This document shows, in pieces, positions 35,601 to 47,191 of a stretch of 64,000 nt of DNA (its first letter is position 1; the number at the start of each line of letters is the position of its first letter). Position numbers and translations under genes: made by a program. The notes under the pieces were generated by a model that made no database searches, was not told the DNA's origin, and was given only the letters and a program-made list of their open reading frames with translations. The DNA is from Xylaria sp. FL1777 (Eukaryota; Ascomycota; Sordariomycetes; Xylariales; Xylariaceae), in NCBI GenBank assembly GCA_022578965.1, contig MU400534.1, positions 310,001-374,000 on the forward strand. Reading direction: 5' to 3'.

Positions 35601-38600
35601 GCGAGAGTGAAAAGGCGTCGGGAACATAAGCTTCGGGAAACATCTCTCTCATTTTTTCTTTCACAGCTATGACACGAGGATCATCGGATGAGTCCACGGC
35701 CAGGCCACTCTTCATATCGGCCTTCGCTAAAACAACGCATTCCTGCATCTTGGCCTGATCATCAAAAAAGAAAAAATGCATCTGTTTTAAAATATCGTCT
35801 CGTTCCATTTGGTTGACGATGTTTTGACAAATTCTTCGATCGGGAGGTGCTAGGTCTTTGAACTCTTTAGCCCATACAGAAATTACCGCCATGAACAGAG
35901 ATCGAAGTCCAGGAAAGACACCATCGTTCTGTTCAAGAAGATACTCAATGATCTGAATAGTGCGATCTCGACGGCGGGCGCCAAATGATGCGTTCGGTCT
36001 TGTTGGTCTTGCAAAAAAGGCAAGTGATTTATGTGATGACGGCCGAATTGTGGTATGATTGAGGAGAGCATCTGATGGTATTGTAGGATCGTCGAAGCTC
36101 TCGGCTGTGGTACCAGTTACTTGAGCTCCATGGAGTTGTGCGAACGTCGGTGTTGGGAAGCTGGAGTCCTCAAGCTTGTTGGATGGAATACTGGGGAGTG
36201 GTTTACGGGCGCTAGAACGCTCTATAGATAATGGACTAGGGGTATTCTCCTTATGTAAGCTAGTGTCTGCCGTAACGGAAGTAGTTTTGGTTGTAGCTAA
36301 GGTTTGGTCATTGGTAAGAGGTTTGATCTCTTTCGTGGTAGTGTTGGGCGCATTCTTAACCGAACAGTCTCGTTCACGCCGACTATGAACTTCAAGTTGG
36401 CGTGCCTGACCATTAATGCTGGAGATGATGTTGAATGATAGGCCACTACTTGTAGAAGACGGCTGAGCATCTGCCGCCGAAGGAATCTCATCATTAGTAG
36501 AAATCTCCCTATTAGCGCCCGTTGATCGTCGATTCAAGAGCCGCCAATGATCAGTCACATCATAGGCGTCAAGATTCTTCAATACGATGCTTCCTCGAAG
36601 AGCTTGGGGTTGGAAGGTATCTTCTGCGTGTGGTGTGCGATTTGTGCCGCCGTCCGAGGGGAAGGCCGACGAAGAAGAGGGATTTGTAGGAGATAATGGC
36701 ACGCGACGCTCCTTTCTTTCGAACCGAGACCCTACTTGTTCCTTCGGAGTTAGACTGAGTCGAGAATGTCTGTGCTCTTCAGATCTTAGGCGTGGCATAG
36801 GCGAATGCTCTAGCACTTGAGGCTGGGCGGATTTGCGTTTCCGATGATTGATAAGTTCTGAGGAAGGTGGAATGAAGTCAGGATTACAAGCTGTCCTAGA
36901 TTTGGTTAGATGGTATTCCAGGCCGTTCGAATTCTTCCAACTATTTCCACATTTTTCACACCAAAACGATCCGTTTTTCCCCGGTTTTTGTGTCCTCGAT
37001 TGGACATGCGGCGAACCTTCAGGTACAACCCTTGGAGCCGTAATGATAGAATGTGAGATATCAGTCGACTTTACGTCTCGAATGTGAATAGACTCTCTCC
37101 TCGAAGTGACTTCTGTGACCGCCGTACGGTTTAAGTTATCCGTATCGTCTGCTTCAGGAGCGGCGGAGTGAGCACCTAGGAAAGCTGGATCCTTGAGTTT
37201 GTCAGACCTGAATATAATAACCAAAGATCTCCGACGTCTACCCTTTCGTTTTATTATAGGGTCTAATGAGTTTGGAAGACCACGATAAACGCCCGGGGGT
37301 CGAGACACTGGTTGAACAGTCTCCGGTTGTGGCTGTTGCTCTTCTGTGCTTTGTGGTTGAGTCGTGGAGGGGGTATGATCCCTTTCATCTCGCGAGTGCT
37401 CCTCGACTGAGCCCGGTGATATCTCACGTACCAATCCTCTTGTCGGCCGACGCCCTAGACGCCTGGGTAATTTGAAAGGAGGCTGACCATCGATATCCTC
37501 GTGTATGGACCGCTTGCGTTTCGCGGGTTTTGAGGAATTTCGATTTAATTGTTGGGCGCGCGTTATATCTGTAAGCGACGAACTAGAGTCCGCTAAGAAC
37601 CGGTTTAGGTCAGGTAGTGAGAATACATTATCTCCCTGTCTCGTAGTCTCCCCGTCTGCTTCGTTCGGTGAAATCAAAGTGCCTGCGTCAAGGCTGGACT
37701 GTGTGTGCTGTCCATCGGGCCGAGCCTCTGGAAGTTCGCTGTTGGCATAAAATGTATATGTCATAGTCTTGCCAATACGGCTCAGTTGTGAAATCGAGCC
37801 AAGATGTTTCAGATGATGCGGTTGAGAATTCGTGGGCATGGAGATTGACCCAGTCATCGCTGCAGTAAGCCTTCGATAGTTGTGCCCTAGGGTTTGTCGA
37901 CAGATGGCCGCATTTGAGGTACCTTTGGAACCCGCCCTTTTGATGACTTCAAAAGCTGTGTTTGGCACTGGCTTCTGCGGCTTCCATGGCGGAGGGATAA
38001 TGCTGATATGAGATGTAGGCTCGCTTCGAGGCTTCAAAACTTGCGGCTTCTTACGGATAGTTTTACCTCCTCGAGACCCGCCTGATTGCGATGCGTGAAC
38101 AGCACGAGACGCTTCTCCCCGCTTTCCTATGCGACCAGATGGGACTACCATTCGGGTCTTAGGCGTGGCACGAAAATGAGACCATTCGGCGGGAGACGGG
38201 TCGCGAATGTATTTGACACAATCCTTGAACAGCCTGTTGCTTCCAGCAAACTTAGCACCAACAAAGGACAAAGCGCCAATGTTAGTGAGCCAACGACACG
38301 TCTTTGCGAGAGCCCGCATTTGACGTACACGTTCCTCAACGCCCAACTTTGCGCGAGCATCGCAGTAGCGGATAAGAGCCCACGCTTTCACTATAGCCAC
38401 AAAGGCCTGAGCAAGAGCAAGGTAATCAATCGTGTCTCCATTCCACTTATCGCAAAAAGGAACTGGATGTAGGTCGCTGGTAAGAGCTGCTTTAGAGAGA
38501 TCAAGCTTATCATAATCTAGGCCCTCCCGTTCTTGGTGTTCTTTCGCGTGCTCTGAGAATTGAGCGAGCCACAGCTTACTAGATTTTCCACCACGAAGGA

Positions 38601-39395
38601 CCACGGGTTGTTTGATGATGTATCCTTTCCTTGCTAGCGCATCCGTTCGGGTGGGAAGCGATCTCTTGTCTTGACCAGTAAGACGAACGAGGTCGCCTTG
38701 AAGGATCCCTTTTCCTTTGACGGAAGCAATATCAACAAGCGCTCGCCATTCGAAAAGCGGCACTCGCTTAAGATCTGGCCCATGGCCAGCAATCGTTCTC
38801 CACTGGCGCTCTTCGGACACGTGGAGTCTGGGTCTCACCTTCGAAGTTTCCTCTTTGGACGAGCGTGAATTTGACCCTGGGTTCCGCGGCGCTTTTGTAT
38901 CCGCTGAGGGCTTAGCTGGAGACTGGATAGTTATATCGGACGATGAAGGTTCTTCCTCTTCAGGCATCGCCAATATTTGCTCCAAAGACAAATGATTGAA
39001 TAGCCTGTCGGTACCGATGGATACATCTGATCTGTTGGCCAGCCATCTCCATATTTTGGATGCAACTGCAAGGTCCTGTTTGCTAGCATTTTGCTGCGGC
39101 TTTGCGTCGCTATCATGAGCCGTAATTCCTTGAAGAAGACGAGTTCCCTGACGCTCGTCGCTCTTGTCTGAAGACTTGTAGAAAGCGTCGATTGCAGTCA
39201 GAAGGTTGGACACAGAACAGCCTAGTTTTTCGTTAGCAGGTATTGTCAAGACAGCTATCGATATTCAATCATGGCCAATCTCAGGGCAAAAATAGCTGAG
39301 AAGTTTGCGAAACTTTGGAGAGACTCACCTCGAACACCTGAAAAGGCGATCTCAGTCAGAAGTGACTCAATCAGCTCATCAAGCCCTGCAGCCAT
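32680..39395 (-). CDS. tfc3: TFIIIC B-block binding subunit (tau138/Tfc3 homologue)
   Basis: A 67-nt exon (39329-39395; MAAGLDELIESLLTEIAFSGVR) joins across a 107-nt intron (GTGAGT, GCTAACG branch, AACTAG) to a 6,542-nt exon, giving 2,202 residues. TFIIIC recognises the B block of tRNA promoters and recruits TFIIIB for RNA polymerase III in the nucleus. The winged-helix B-block region is at about 165-250 (LFEWRALVDIASVKGKGILQ...GYIIKQPV). A long disordered, Ser/Pro-rich middle follows, containing a C2H2-like CEKC...H motif near 775-795. Conserved C-terminal blocks are FRTLLGGLDRNLDIGLLLKHFPGMS near 1,750 and a final region including WLDKLGLIQRAVNGCGA before WWWLVAGH. Size is somewhat above that of the yeast protein (about 1,160), as is usual for filamentous fungi. 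A single intron in 6.6 kb is noteworthy. The family call is confident. Confidence 0.9.
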
Positions 39396-39910
39396 GTTGG
39401 GCAGGGGTTGGAATGCATGGGCGACGATAAAAAGGTGCTTTCATTACTGTCACCATCAAGACTCGAATGGTGGTGCTTCGGTGATGTCGGTGCACGGCAG
39501 AGTTGCGATTGTGTGTAGGAAAAGAAGCTTGACGTGACTTGGCAGAGGGGCCAAAGTGGGGTTGCGGGCAAAAGCAAAATTACAATGGAAATTCTATACC
39601 TGTCTGGGTGATACCTGCCAGCTGTCTTCCAGCTGGAAGATGTCCGTAGTGGGCATCATTGAGGTACGTACCTGTTCGTAAGGCATTATGAACCTACATA
39701 GTACCTTGTATGCTGCCAAGTGAGGTTCATGGCAATGTCCCATTGCTTGATATTAAACCCTAGGCACCTCATATCACTCTTTATGAATTAACAAGCATGA
39801 ACATCGTATCTAAAGTGTAAAGTCCTGGACCTATGACTACCAGGTGCTGCATTAAGGGTATCACAAAATATGGCACCTACCAAATGATGGGGAGAAAAGA
39901 CCGCCTCTAA
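39396..39910. other. short intergenic region upstream of the TFIIIC gene
   Basis: This is the TFIIIC gene's promoter and leader plus the 3' flank of the next minus-strand gene. No gene is seen. Confidence 0.6.
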
Positions 39911-40918
39911 TTAATGTATGCGTAGAGACGGTCGTTTCCCATCCATCTTTTTTCGATAAGCTGCAACAATGTCATCCCTGGCTGTTTGTAATTCTTCCCT
40001 CCGCTTCAGACTGCCCGCTCCTTTCGGAATGTCGTTTACTTGCACCGCTGCGCCTCGAACGAGTAACTGCTTCGACGGTTTCACTGTAAATTCAGGGGGC
40101 GCGGTAGCAACATCACGGATACCAGGGCGAGCCTCTCCGCGCTTCTTCGTCAAGATTCCCCATGGATCATCATCCTTGGCCTTCTTCTTTCGCTTGCCAG
40201 ATACTTGACTGCTGATGTTGAGCTTCCAAGAGACGCCAGTGTCTTCTTCTTCGAGCTCCTTTTCTGCCTCCAGCTCTAGTTCCTCCTCGCGTTTCTCTTT
40301 AATCTTGCGGTCTTGTTCTCGCCATTCGTCATACATCTTGTGCATCTTCCTCTCCTTATGGGTTCGCCACACCTTCAACCCCAAGGGATCCTTGTTCCCT
40401 TTCATGGACTTGTTGACAAGGCCCGCAAGGGGTAGCGCAGCATCAACCCGGGCTGAGAACTCAGACATACGTTCTCCAGGACGGATGCTAGGGATCGCGG
40501 CTGTGCTTGGCTGCGCTTCGGCCTTAGCTTCGGCGGATTTTGTTTGTTGCTTTTTGCCCTTGGTACCACGTGGCTTGTCGCCATTATCCAGACCAGACCG
40601 TGGCTTCTGGCCACCAGCATAGGCCATCAACCTCTTGAATGCACGAGGCGCATCGTCCTTTGGCGTTGTTATTCGCTTCCTCTTTAGATTGTTGGCTGGC
40701 TGCGTAGATGCCCCCTTTGTCTTCGCGCCGCGGACACCATTTTCCTTCGGCCCGGGGGGCTTCACAGGCAGCGGTTTAGCAATTTGCGTCGGGGGTAAGT
40801 CGAAACTGATGATAGAAGCACTCGATCAGCACTAGTGTTCCCAGCCCGGGCAGATGGAAAGAAGGCGATTCACTCACGTTGACTCGTCTTGTATTCTGCG
40901 GGTGTGTTTGTGTGGCAT
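39911..40918 (-). CDS. CCDC137-like basic nuclear/nucleolar protein
   Basis: A 41-nt exon (40878-40918) joins across a 72-nt intron (GTGAGT to ATCATCAG) to 39911-40805, giving 311 residues. The N-terminus MPHKHTRRIQDESTFDLPPT appears only after splicing. The protein is highly charged: an early basic segment (NLKRKRITT), a conserved RPGERMSEFSARVD block near 125-140, a long coiled-coil of Lys/Glu/Arg (KERKMHKMYDEWREQDRKIK, about 160-205), a PPEFTVKP block near 255, and a C-terminal helix ending AYRKKMDGKRPSLRIH. The order of R(K/P)GE...F/Y..R...PPE(F/L)T...AYR...G(K/E)RP resembles animal CCDC137 (RaRF) as I remember it, which points to a nucleolar or ribosome-linked role. This relation is an inference; no catalytic domain is present. 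Confidence 0.75.
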
Positions 40919-43238
40919 ATTGGCCAAGTCCTCATACAGTATGCGAAAGCTTAGAGGCCGCTGGGTATCCGTACCTTCTAGCGCTCATCCGTTGACTTCT
41001 CGAGTTGCCTAATCCTTGTAATATGAAGGCGTAACGAGCACGATTCCTTTGGGTGTTTGGAACTTGGACCTTATTAGAGGCTGATGTGGGATTTGCATAA
41101 ATTTTACAAAATTCTAGATCGCGAACTGCCTATCGTGTTAACCCTTTTAAGGCTAGATAGGTGCGGGGTGCTGCGGTAGCGGATCACTTAGTCTTATTCA
41201 GGAAGTACTCTGGATATACGTAGTATTGTAAGTATGTTTCTCCATCACCCAGCCTAATCCGAGGTAAGCTAGGATCTATACGCAGTAAATGTAGCAAGTT
41301 TGCTACCGCAAGCAGCCACTCTTAAAAAGGTCCCTAGCTTAGGTACCTACGTAGTGTCGGTACCTCTGCACAGAGCTATCTAGTAGGTGTACATACAGGC
41401 TACCGTACATAACAGGCAGAAGCAAACCTTTTTCTTAAATTAACCACCACATCATGCCTTGTGGAATCCACTGCTGCCTACACCAGGGATTCCAGTCCCA
41501 AATTATGCCACTAAATTTCAGGTTTACTTATTTTTAGTGTATAAGTCGTGATACAAATTAAGCGGATCGAGTATGGTCACCAGGAAGTCCTCACGTGAGA
41601 TTGGCCACGATATAAGCACCTAATAAATAGTTCTCTGTAGACAGAAGACCTAGATCGTTCCTAGCCTCTGCATGCATACTGGATAAACTGAGGCGATTGT
41701 CGATAGTAACACCATGTTGTAGCCAGCATCCCCAGCATGCGAGATGGCTGGGTCATTAGGTTTGCGCTTGAGTGCTGATAACAGGGTCTGGACCCGATTT
41801 AGTCCGACCTTTGCCAGCGCCGCGGAGCTCGGTTATTGGGACATCACATTCTGATATCCAGACATCACCCTAAACCCAACTTGGCAGCTCCCCCACAGAT
41901 ACGGCCGGATACTCCATAATCTGCCTAAGTCGTACTTAAGCGAGCCGTATTTAAAGTACCAAGCAGTACCAAGCAGTACTATTCAGAAGCTATCCATAGA
42001 TTAATTATATATACCGGTACTAGAGAAACGACGAGTAAGGCAGACTTATTAGAAGTTTATTGCGCGACCGTTATTTTAGTTCGTGTTAGCAGAGTGTCCA
42101 AGACTAGTCCAATTCGCTGGTAAACGCTTACCAAAATGGGTTTAAGGCAAGGCTCTAAATATCACAGCGTGACGTCCGACGAAAAAACCGGTCCAGAACG
42201 GCGTGCTGGTGCAACTCCGGCTGCTGCCCAATAATAGCTGGAACCTGTCAAGACCCATCGTGTTCGGATTGCTGACCGTGATTGACGGGATCAGCACAGG
42301 GCCCCACTCCTGATCTGTCAAGCTGGCACTGCTGGGCTTGCTGCAGGGACTTGCCAAGCACTCGCTTCTCGAAGCTAATGTCCCGGCCAGCCAATGGACG
42401 ACCGGGCTGCTGGCACTCCCAGGCGGGAGTTAGACGTTATACAGTAAGAGCCCGCCCGACTTGTGTAGGTACCGCGATTAGTCCGCCATCGCTGATACGG
42501 CAGGAATCTCGACCTCAATACCACCTACCCTGGGCAGGGTTTGTCTAGATCGTATCTTGGATGCGTTTATGTAGGGAGCGGTGTTTGTGTGCTACCACAT
42601 AGTGGTCAGCACTATATGCTAGGTTCTAGGTTGGGTGCTGGCCGTCGGATTCCATTGGATTTGCAGCTAGCCCACTGGAGTCTGGGGGTCATCGACCCAT
42701 GGTAGAGGTCATGCATGCATCGAATCCATCCTGCCTATTATTACCAATTGCCTACTGACGAGTCTAGCCGTATGTTCAGTAGTGTAGGGGCCTCAATCCC
42801 TCGATACATGTCGATGTGTACCACTGCCTAAGTAGGTACCAACAAAGAATGTCTCAGCATGGGCTGCTTACAGCCGAATTGCTTGCTTACATCCGCCTCC
42901 ATGTGCACCAGCTCCGATCCCACGCGATCCGTAAAACTTCATTCCTCCCGACTGTCTCGTCTTTTTTCTTTTCTACCGACTTTCAGCCTCGAGAGTCGAC
43001 AGTGGCCGCTTCCCTCGTCAAGCTGCATCCCTCGACCTATCGATGCGCCGGACCACCGTTCCGGCACTCCCGGCTTCCTGACAAATAAAGTCGCTGTTGG
43101 TCCAGATTAGCCGTAGGCACTCAACCGAACTTGGGACTTGACATTCGATAGCTATCTTCCCTCAGTCACGTCTTGCACGGCTTTTTCTCTTGTCGCCTTC
43201 CGTGGTCGCCTTCCGTAGTCGCGGAACCCCGAAGTAAG
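40919..43238. other. divergent intergenic region, no gene seen
   Basis: The 2.3 kb between two divergent genes contains a TAGGTACCTACGTAG microrepeat near 41339-41353, a direct repeat AAGCAGTACC (about 41960-41980), an AT-rich patch near 42000-42020, and no frame with a recognisable domain. Frames at 42282-42548 and 42816-43110 are short and unsupported. Confidence 0.5.
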
Positions 43239-44626
43239 ATGTGGCTCGAGAAGAGTTTCCGGACTCGCTCAGTCGACGATGTGTCAGAAGATAGTTACGA
43301 ACCCTTTCTTGCATGCAAGGAGCTCGAGGAAGCAGACGAGAGAGATCCCAGCACACCAACACGTCGTCGTCGTCTCACCAAATATTTTACTTGCGGCACA
43401 TTATGGGGTTCCACGTTCTTGTGAGTGTCTCTGGCTCTGGGCGATGCTTCTTTGTTTTCATCCTCTAACTAGTATTTCTAGAGCTTTACTGCTACTTTTG
43501 AGTATAGTTCTCTCCATAGTAAGGAGCGTATGGGGGATAGAAGAGGACCCCGACATGATATTCACCGGTTGGGGAAGACACGGTTCTGGGACGGAGAGTC
43601 TGGCTTGGTACCCCACTGATTTCCTCCGCGGCGTGACGCCCGTGCCGTGTCACTCGCATAACGACTACTGGCGTAGAGTCCCTCTTTTCTCAGCCCTTCG
43701 CGCGGGTTGTACGGGAGTCGAGGCGGATGTATGGCTCTTTAACAATAGCTCAGAACTCTATGTCGGACATGACAGGGCGGCTTTAACAGCCCACCGCACT
43801 TTTCAGTCTCTTTATGTGAATCCCCTCGTGGAGATTATAGCAAGAAATAACCCTCAAACACCATTTTATAACGCGACCGACTCTCCTCGCGGGGTATTTG
43901 ACGCCAACCCCGACCAGACTTTAGTCCTATTAGTTGATTTGAAGACGGACGGAGCCACGACGCTCGCACAAGTCGAGGCTCAGCTAGAGCCCCTTCGAGC
44001 CCGAAACTGGCTGACGTATGTAAAAGACGGAGTTGTTCATGAGCGTCAGGTCACCGTCGTAGGCACCGGCCGCACACCGTTCGACATGCTTATGCGGAAT
44101 TCGACGTATCGAGACATATTTTTCGACGCGCCGTTAAAAGAGTTATATGAAGATCCAGATGTCGCCGACACGGATGAGGACGATGGCCCATACGTTTACA
44201 ACAGCACAAACTCGTTCTATGCGAGCGTGAATTTTATGCGGGCTATAGGGTCTGTTGTGAGTAATTTTCGAGATTATGTTCCTTTTCGTTCTTGGCGATC
44301 TCTAGTGCCCGAAGACTTGGCTCCTCTCCCGGCCAAGATGGTGTCTTGGAGAAGCTCCTCATTGCTTCAGAACATTCGCAGATCATACTCCAGATAGCAA
44401 TGGCTAACCCCAAGTGTTCTAGTGGACTCACCTCAGCGACGAACAACTTCGACTCGTCCGTGGGCAGATAAAGGGCGCACACAAGAGAGGGCTGAAGGTC
44501 CGATACTGGAATACTCCGGTATGGCCTATTAGTCTGAGGAACACGATCTGGCACACATTGATGGCAGAAGGTGCCGATATACTGAACGTGGACGACCTAA
44601 AAGCCGCCACGAGGAGACGATGGTAG
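43239..44626 (+). CDS. AIM6-like membrane-anchored PLC-like phosphodiesterase
   Basis: Three exons (43239-43420, 43482-44256, 44423-44626) give 386 residues. Intron 1 (61 nt) has GTGAGT, CTAACTAG and TTTCTAG; intron 2 (166 nt) has GTGAGT, GGCTAACC and TTCTAG. Without intron 2 the frame would run on to a stop at 44397, but splicing restores the conserved end RGQIKGAHKRGLKVRYWNTP...ILNVDDLKAATRRRW. A cytosolic acidic N-terminus precedes one membrane helix (about 58-76, FLALLLLLSIVLSIV). The catalytic TIM-barrel-like part carries VPCHSHNDYWRR, GVEADVWL, and VGHDR, the His/Glu/Asp signature of the glycerophosphodiesterase/PI-PLC-like fold. Family knowledge: yeast Aim6 is the founding name; the substrate is unestablished. 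Downstream is the MAT2B-like gene on the same strand, 342 nt away. Confidence 0.9.
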
Positions 44627-44968
44627 ATGCATATATAAGATACCCAGGAATTTTCAGAGTCCAAGCTTCTTCAATATCCGTTTGATTCTTATCTCTTGTG
44701 TGGCGATGCACACGAATCTGTTGTGTCCAGGGATTCGATAACTATGGTTGGCCCAACGGAGCTCCTCTCCTAGGCTATTTGGGGGATGTATTAGGTCTAC
44801 AGTGGCCCAGATAGCCTTTACAACCTACCCCATTCTGCCCCACTGACCACACTGAAGCCCCTCCTTCACCTCACTACCATCTCACTACCTACGTCACAAG
44901 TTCGACCTCCAAATACCCTTTGTTTTATTGCTAGCTACTTGTTTTTACCACCATTTTGCACTGTCGGT
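44627..44968 (+). promoter_or_regulatory. promoter region of the MAT2B-like gene
   Basis: The 342 nt between two tandem plus-strand genes must hold the upstream gene's 3' end and the downstream gene's promoter. A CT-rich stretch (about 44855-44900, CCCCTCCTTCACCTCACTACC) is typical of fungal start-site regions. No TATA box is evident. Confidence 0.4.
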
Positions 44969-46119
44969 ATGTCGGGGAAAACAGCCCTCGTCACTGGTGC
45001 GACCGGTTTACTCGGCAGACAGGTCGTGAAGGCCTTCGAGAGGGGGGGCTGGATTGTCAAAGGCACAGGGCAATCTCGCGCAGATGGCTCTATCATCCTT
45101 AAGGTCGATCTAGCAAAAGCAGACGAAGTCGAAGCTGCGTTGGACAGCGTCAAGTTCGTTGCGTCTCTTCATTTTCGCACAACCTGCGACGACCGATGAA
45201 GGCTTACAAACTGATCAATCTACACCAGGCCAAGCGTTATTGTTCATTGTGAGACTCATGCTGAAATCTGTAGAGGCAATCAACCACGGTCGGCTAACAT
45301 TCTCTGGGTACGCAGGCGCCGCGAATCGATTCCCGGACAAATGCGACAAAGACCCTGAAGGCGCTCGAGCTTTGAATGTCACCGCTACCGAGAGCCTCGC
45401 CTCCCTTTGCGCTACACGCGACATCCTCCTAGTCTACATCTCGACCGATTACGTCTTCCCGGGAAAGCCTGGGGATGCTCCTTATGCAGCCGATGCTACT
45501 CCTCAACCTACGAACCTCTATGGACAGACAAAACTAGACGGTGAACGTGCGATATTGAACGTTTTTGGGGGAGCAAAAAAGACTGGACTCGGCGTCGTGC
45601 TTAGAGTCCCGGTTCTCTACGGCGACGCCGAAGTGCCAGCTGAGAGCGCAGTGAATGTGCTCATGGACAGTGTGTGGAAGGCCCAAGAGCCTGATGTGAA
45701 TATTAAGATGGATCATTGGGCGCTTCGATACCCGACGAACACGGAGGACGTAGGGCGAGTGTGTCACGGTACTAAATCTTGAGCCCCCAACTAGTGCCCC
45801 TCAATTTACTAACATTAGGAAAGATGTTGCTGTAAAATATCTTAGCACCGACGCACGCTTCGCACTACCACAGATCCTCCAGTTCTCTTCCGAAGACAAG
45901 TTTACGAAATATGAGATTTGTCAGACTTTTGGCGAGATCATGGGTTTGCCGATCACAGCTATCGAGCCCAATACAGAGGGAAACGATCCGAATGCTGCGG
46001 TTCAGAGGCCCTACGATTGCCATCTTAGCACGGCAACTTTGAAGCAAATAGGCATTGATGTCTCAACACAGGACTTTGTTGGGTGGTGGAGATGGCACGT
46101 TCGAGCTTTCAGGAAATAA
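44969..46119 (+). CDS. methionine adenosyltransferase regulatory subunit-like / RmlD-family protein
   Basis: Four exons (44969-45153, 45229-45248, 45316-45760, 45819-46119) give 316 residues. Exon 2 is only 20 nt and encodes the strand PSVIVH; with it, the join reads K-PSVIVHCAANRFPDKC, the conserved MAT2B/dTDP-4-dehydrorhamnose reductase strand. The N-terminus has GATGLLG (10-16). Further signatures are VYISTDYVFPG and the catalytic NLYGQTKLDGE (YxxxK), then GVVLRVPVLYG. The C-terminus ends DFVGWWRWHVRAFRK. Donors are GTTCGT, GTGAGA and GTGTCA; the last is weak, but CTAAC plus ATTAG and phase support it. Family knowledge: MAT2B binds the catalytic S-adenosylmethionine synthetase subunit and NADP; bacterial relatives reduce dTDP-sugars. 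Which role applies here is not settled by sequence. Confidence 0.88.
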
Positions 46120-47191
46120 CGCAGGATATCCGCCAAGAGCATATATCATAGCTCAGGCGAGAAGGGCGATTCATGACGTGTTAATTGCGCTGAAGAATCG
46201 GTTCTCCGCGTCGCCAGAGCTCCCGAATAATAGCGCAAATACAGGCCATGGAAAGTCTTTTACTGAGCATATTGAACATAAAGAGTCGAATTACGATAAT
46301 CTGTCTCAGATAATAATACATGGTTCGACTCTTGACTTGAGAGATGATATTTTGCATAGTGTGATGTACACTCTTAACTTCAGGCCAATGCGCAGTATTG
46401 AGAGCGCTATTCATGTTCGTAGATCAAACGAGCTCTCTCGGCAGCTCCCGAAACTAGCCAAAGGTTTGGATATCTAAATCCTAACCGGTTGCGGTTCCTG
46501 GTCAACTTTCACTTGGTTATACCTGGCATTGATACCTTGCCGTCATGTTTTGCATGTCTACCCGCAGTGGACAACATGAGACGAAGTAGAGTTGAAAACC
46601 CTGTCAGCCCTAAGGACTAAGATATCCCTGCCCCTGAGCTGAGCAACAGCATTGCTACTTACAGTAAGGACGGGCTGCGACTGCGAGCGATGAACCAACA
46701 TCTCGGCATAATTTCTATTCGTGGCCCAGAGTGTATCACAATACCTACATATTGTATATAGGTAAGTGACGAATAGCAGATCGGCCTCAACACCATGCAG
46801 CATCGCTAAACGCTTGGCTGAAGAGACGATGCAAGACACGATAGGAGTGGTATACGGCGCCCCATTAAATTAACATGGGGTCACAAAAGTCAGCTGGCAT
46901 CTCAGCTGAAGCCAATGCAATTTCAACAAGAGACATGGCGTATGTGGCTCGCTAGGGAGATGCTTGAAGACATACCCAGTCGCCAAGATGTAAGGGGAAA
47001 ACAAGATTCAAGATGACCGGTAGGTGTCTAGCTGATCGTTCTATCTTTGTTCTATTACTTTTCTTTATGCGTTCCCTGATTCTCAGCACCTCTTCCCTCA
47101 GCAATGCAATTCAGCCCTAAAAGGATCCTAGATACCTAGATAAGCGATTTCAGGAAAGATCGGAAGAGACCAACTCGCCATCGAGGAGGCT
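46120..47191. other. intergenic region, no gene seen
   Basis: This is between the MAT2B-like gene and the Cys-rich membrane protein. A 140-codon frame at 46055-46477 overlaps the end of the preceding gene out of frame and has no domain. Nothing else stands out. Confidence 0.55.

Noticed and set aside
44257..44397. Unspliced continuation of the AIM6-like frame
   Set aside because: The read-through ends at a stop without the conserved C-terminus, whereas a canonical intron (GTGAGT to TTCTAG) restores it.
46055..46477. 140-codon plus-strand open frame
   Set aside because: It overlaps the last exon of the MAT2B-like gene in another frame and shows no domain.
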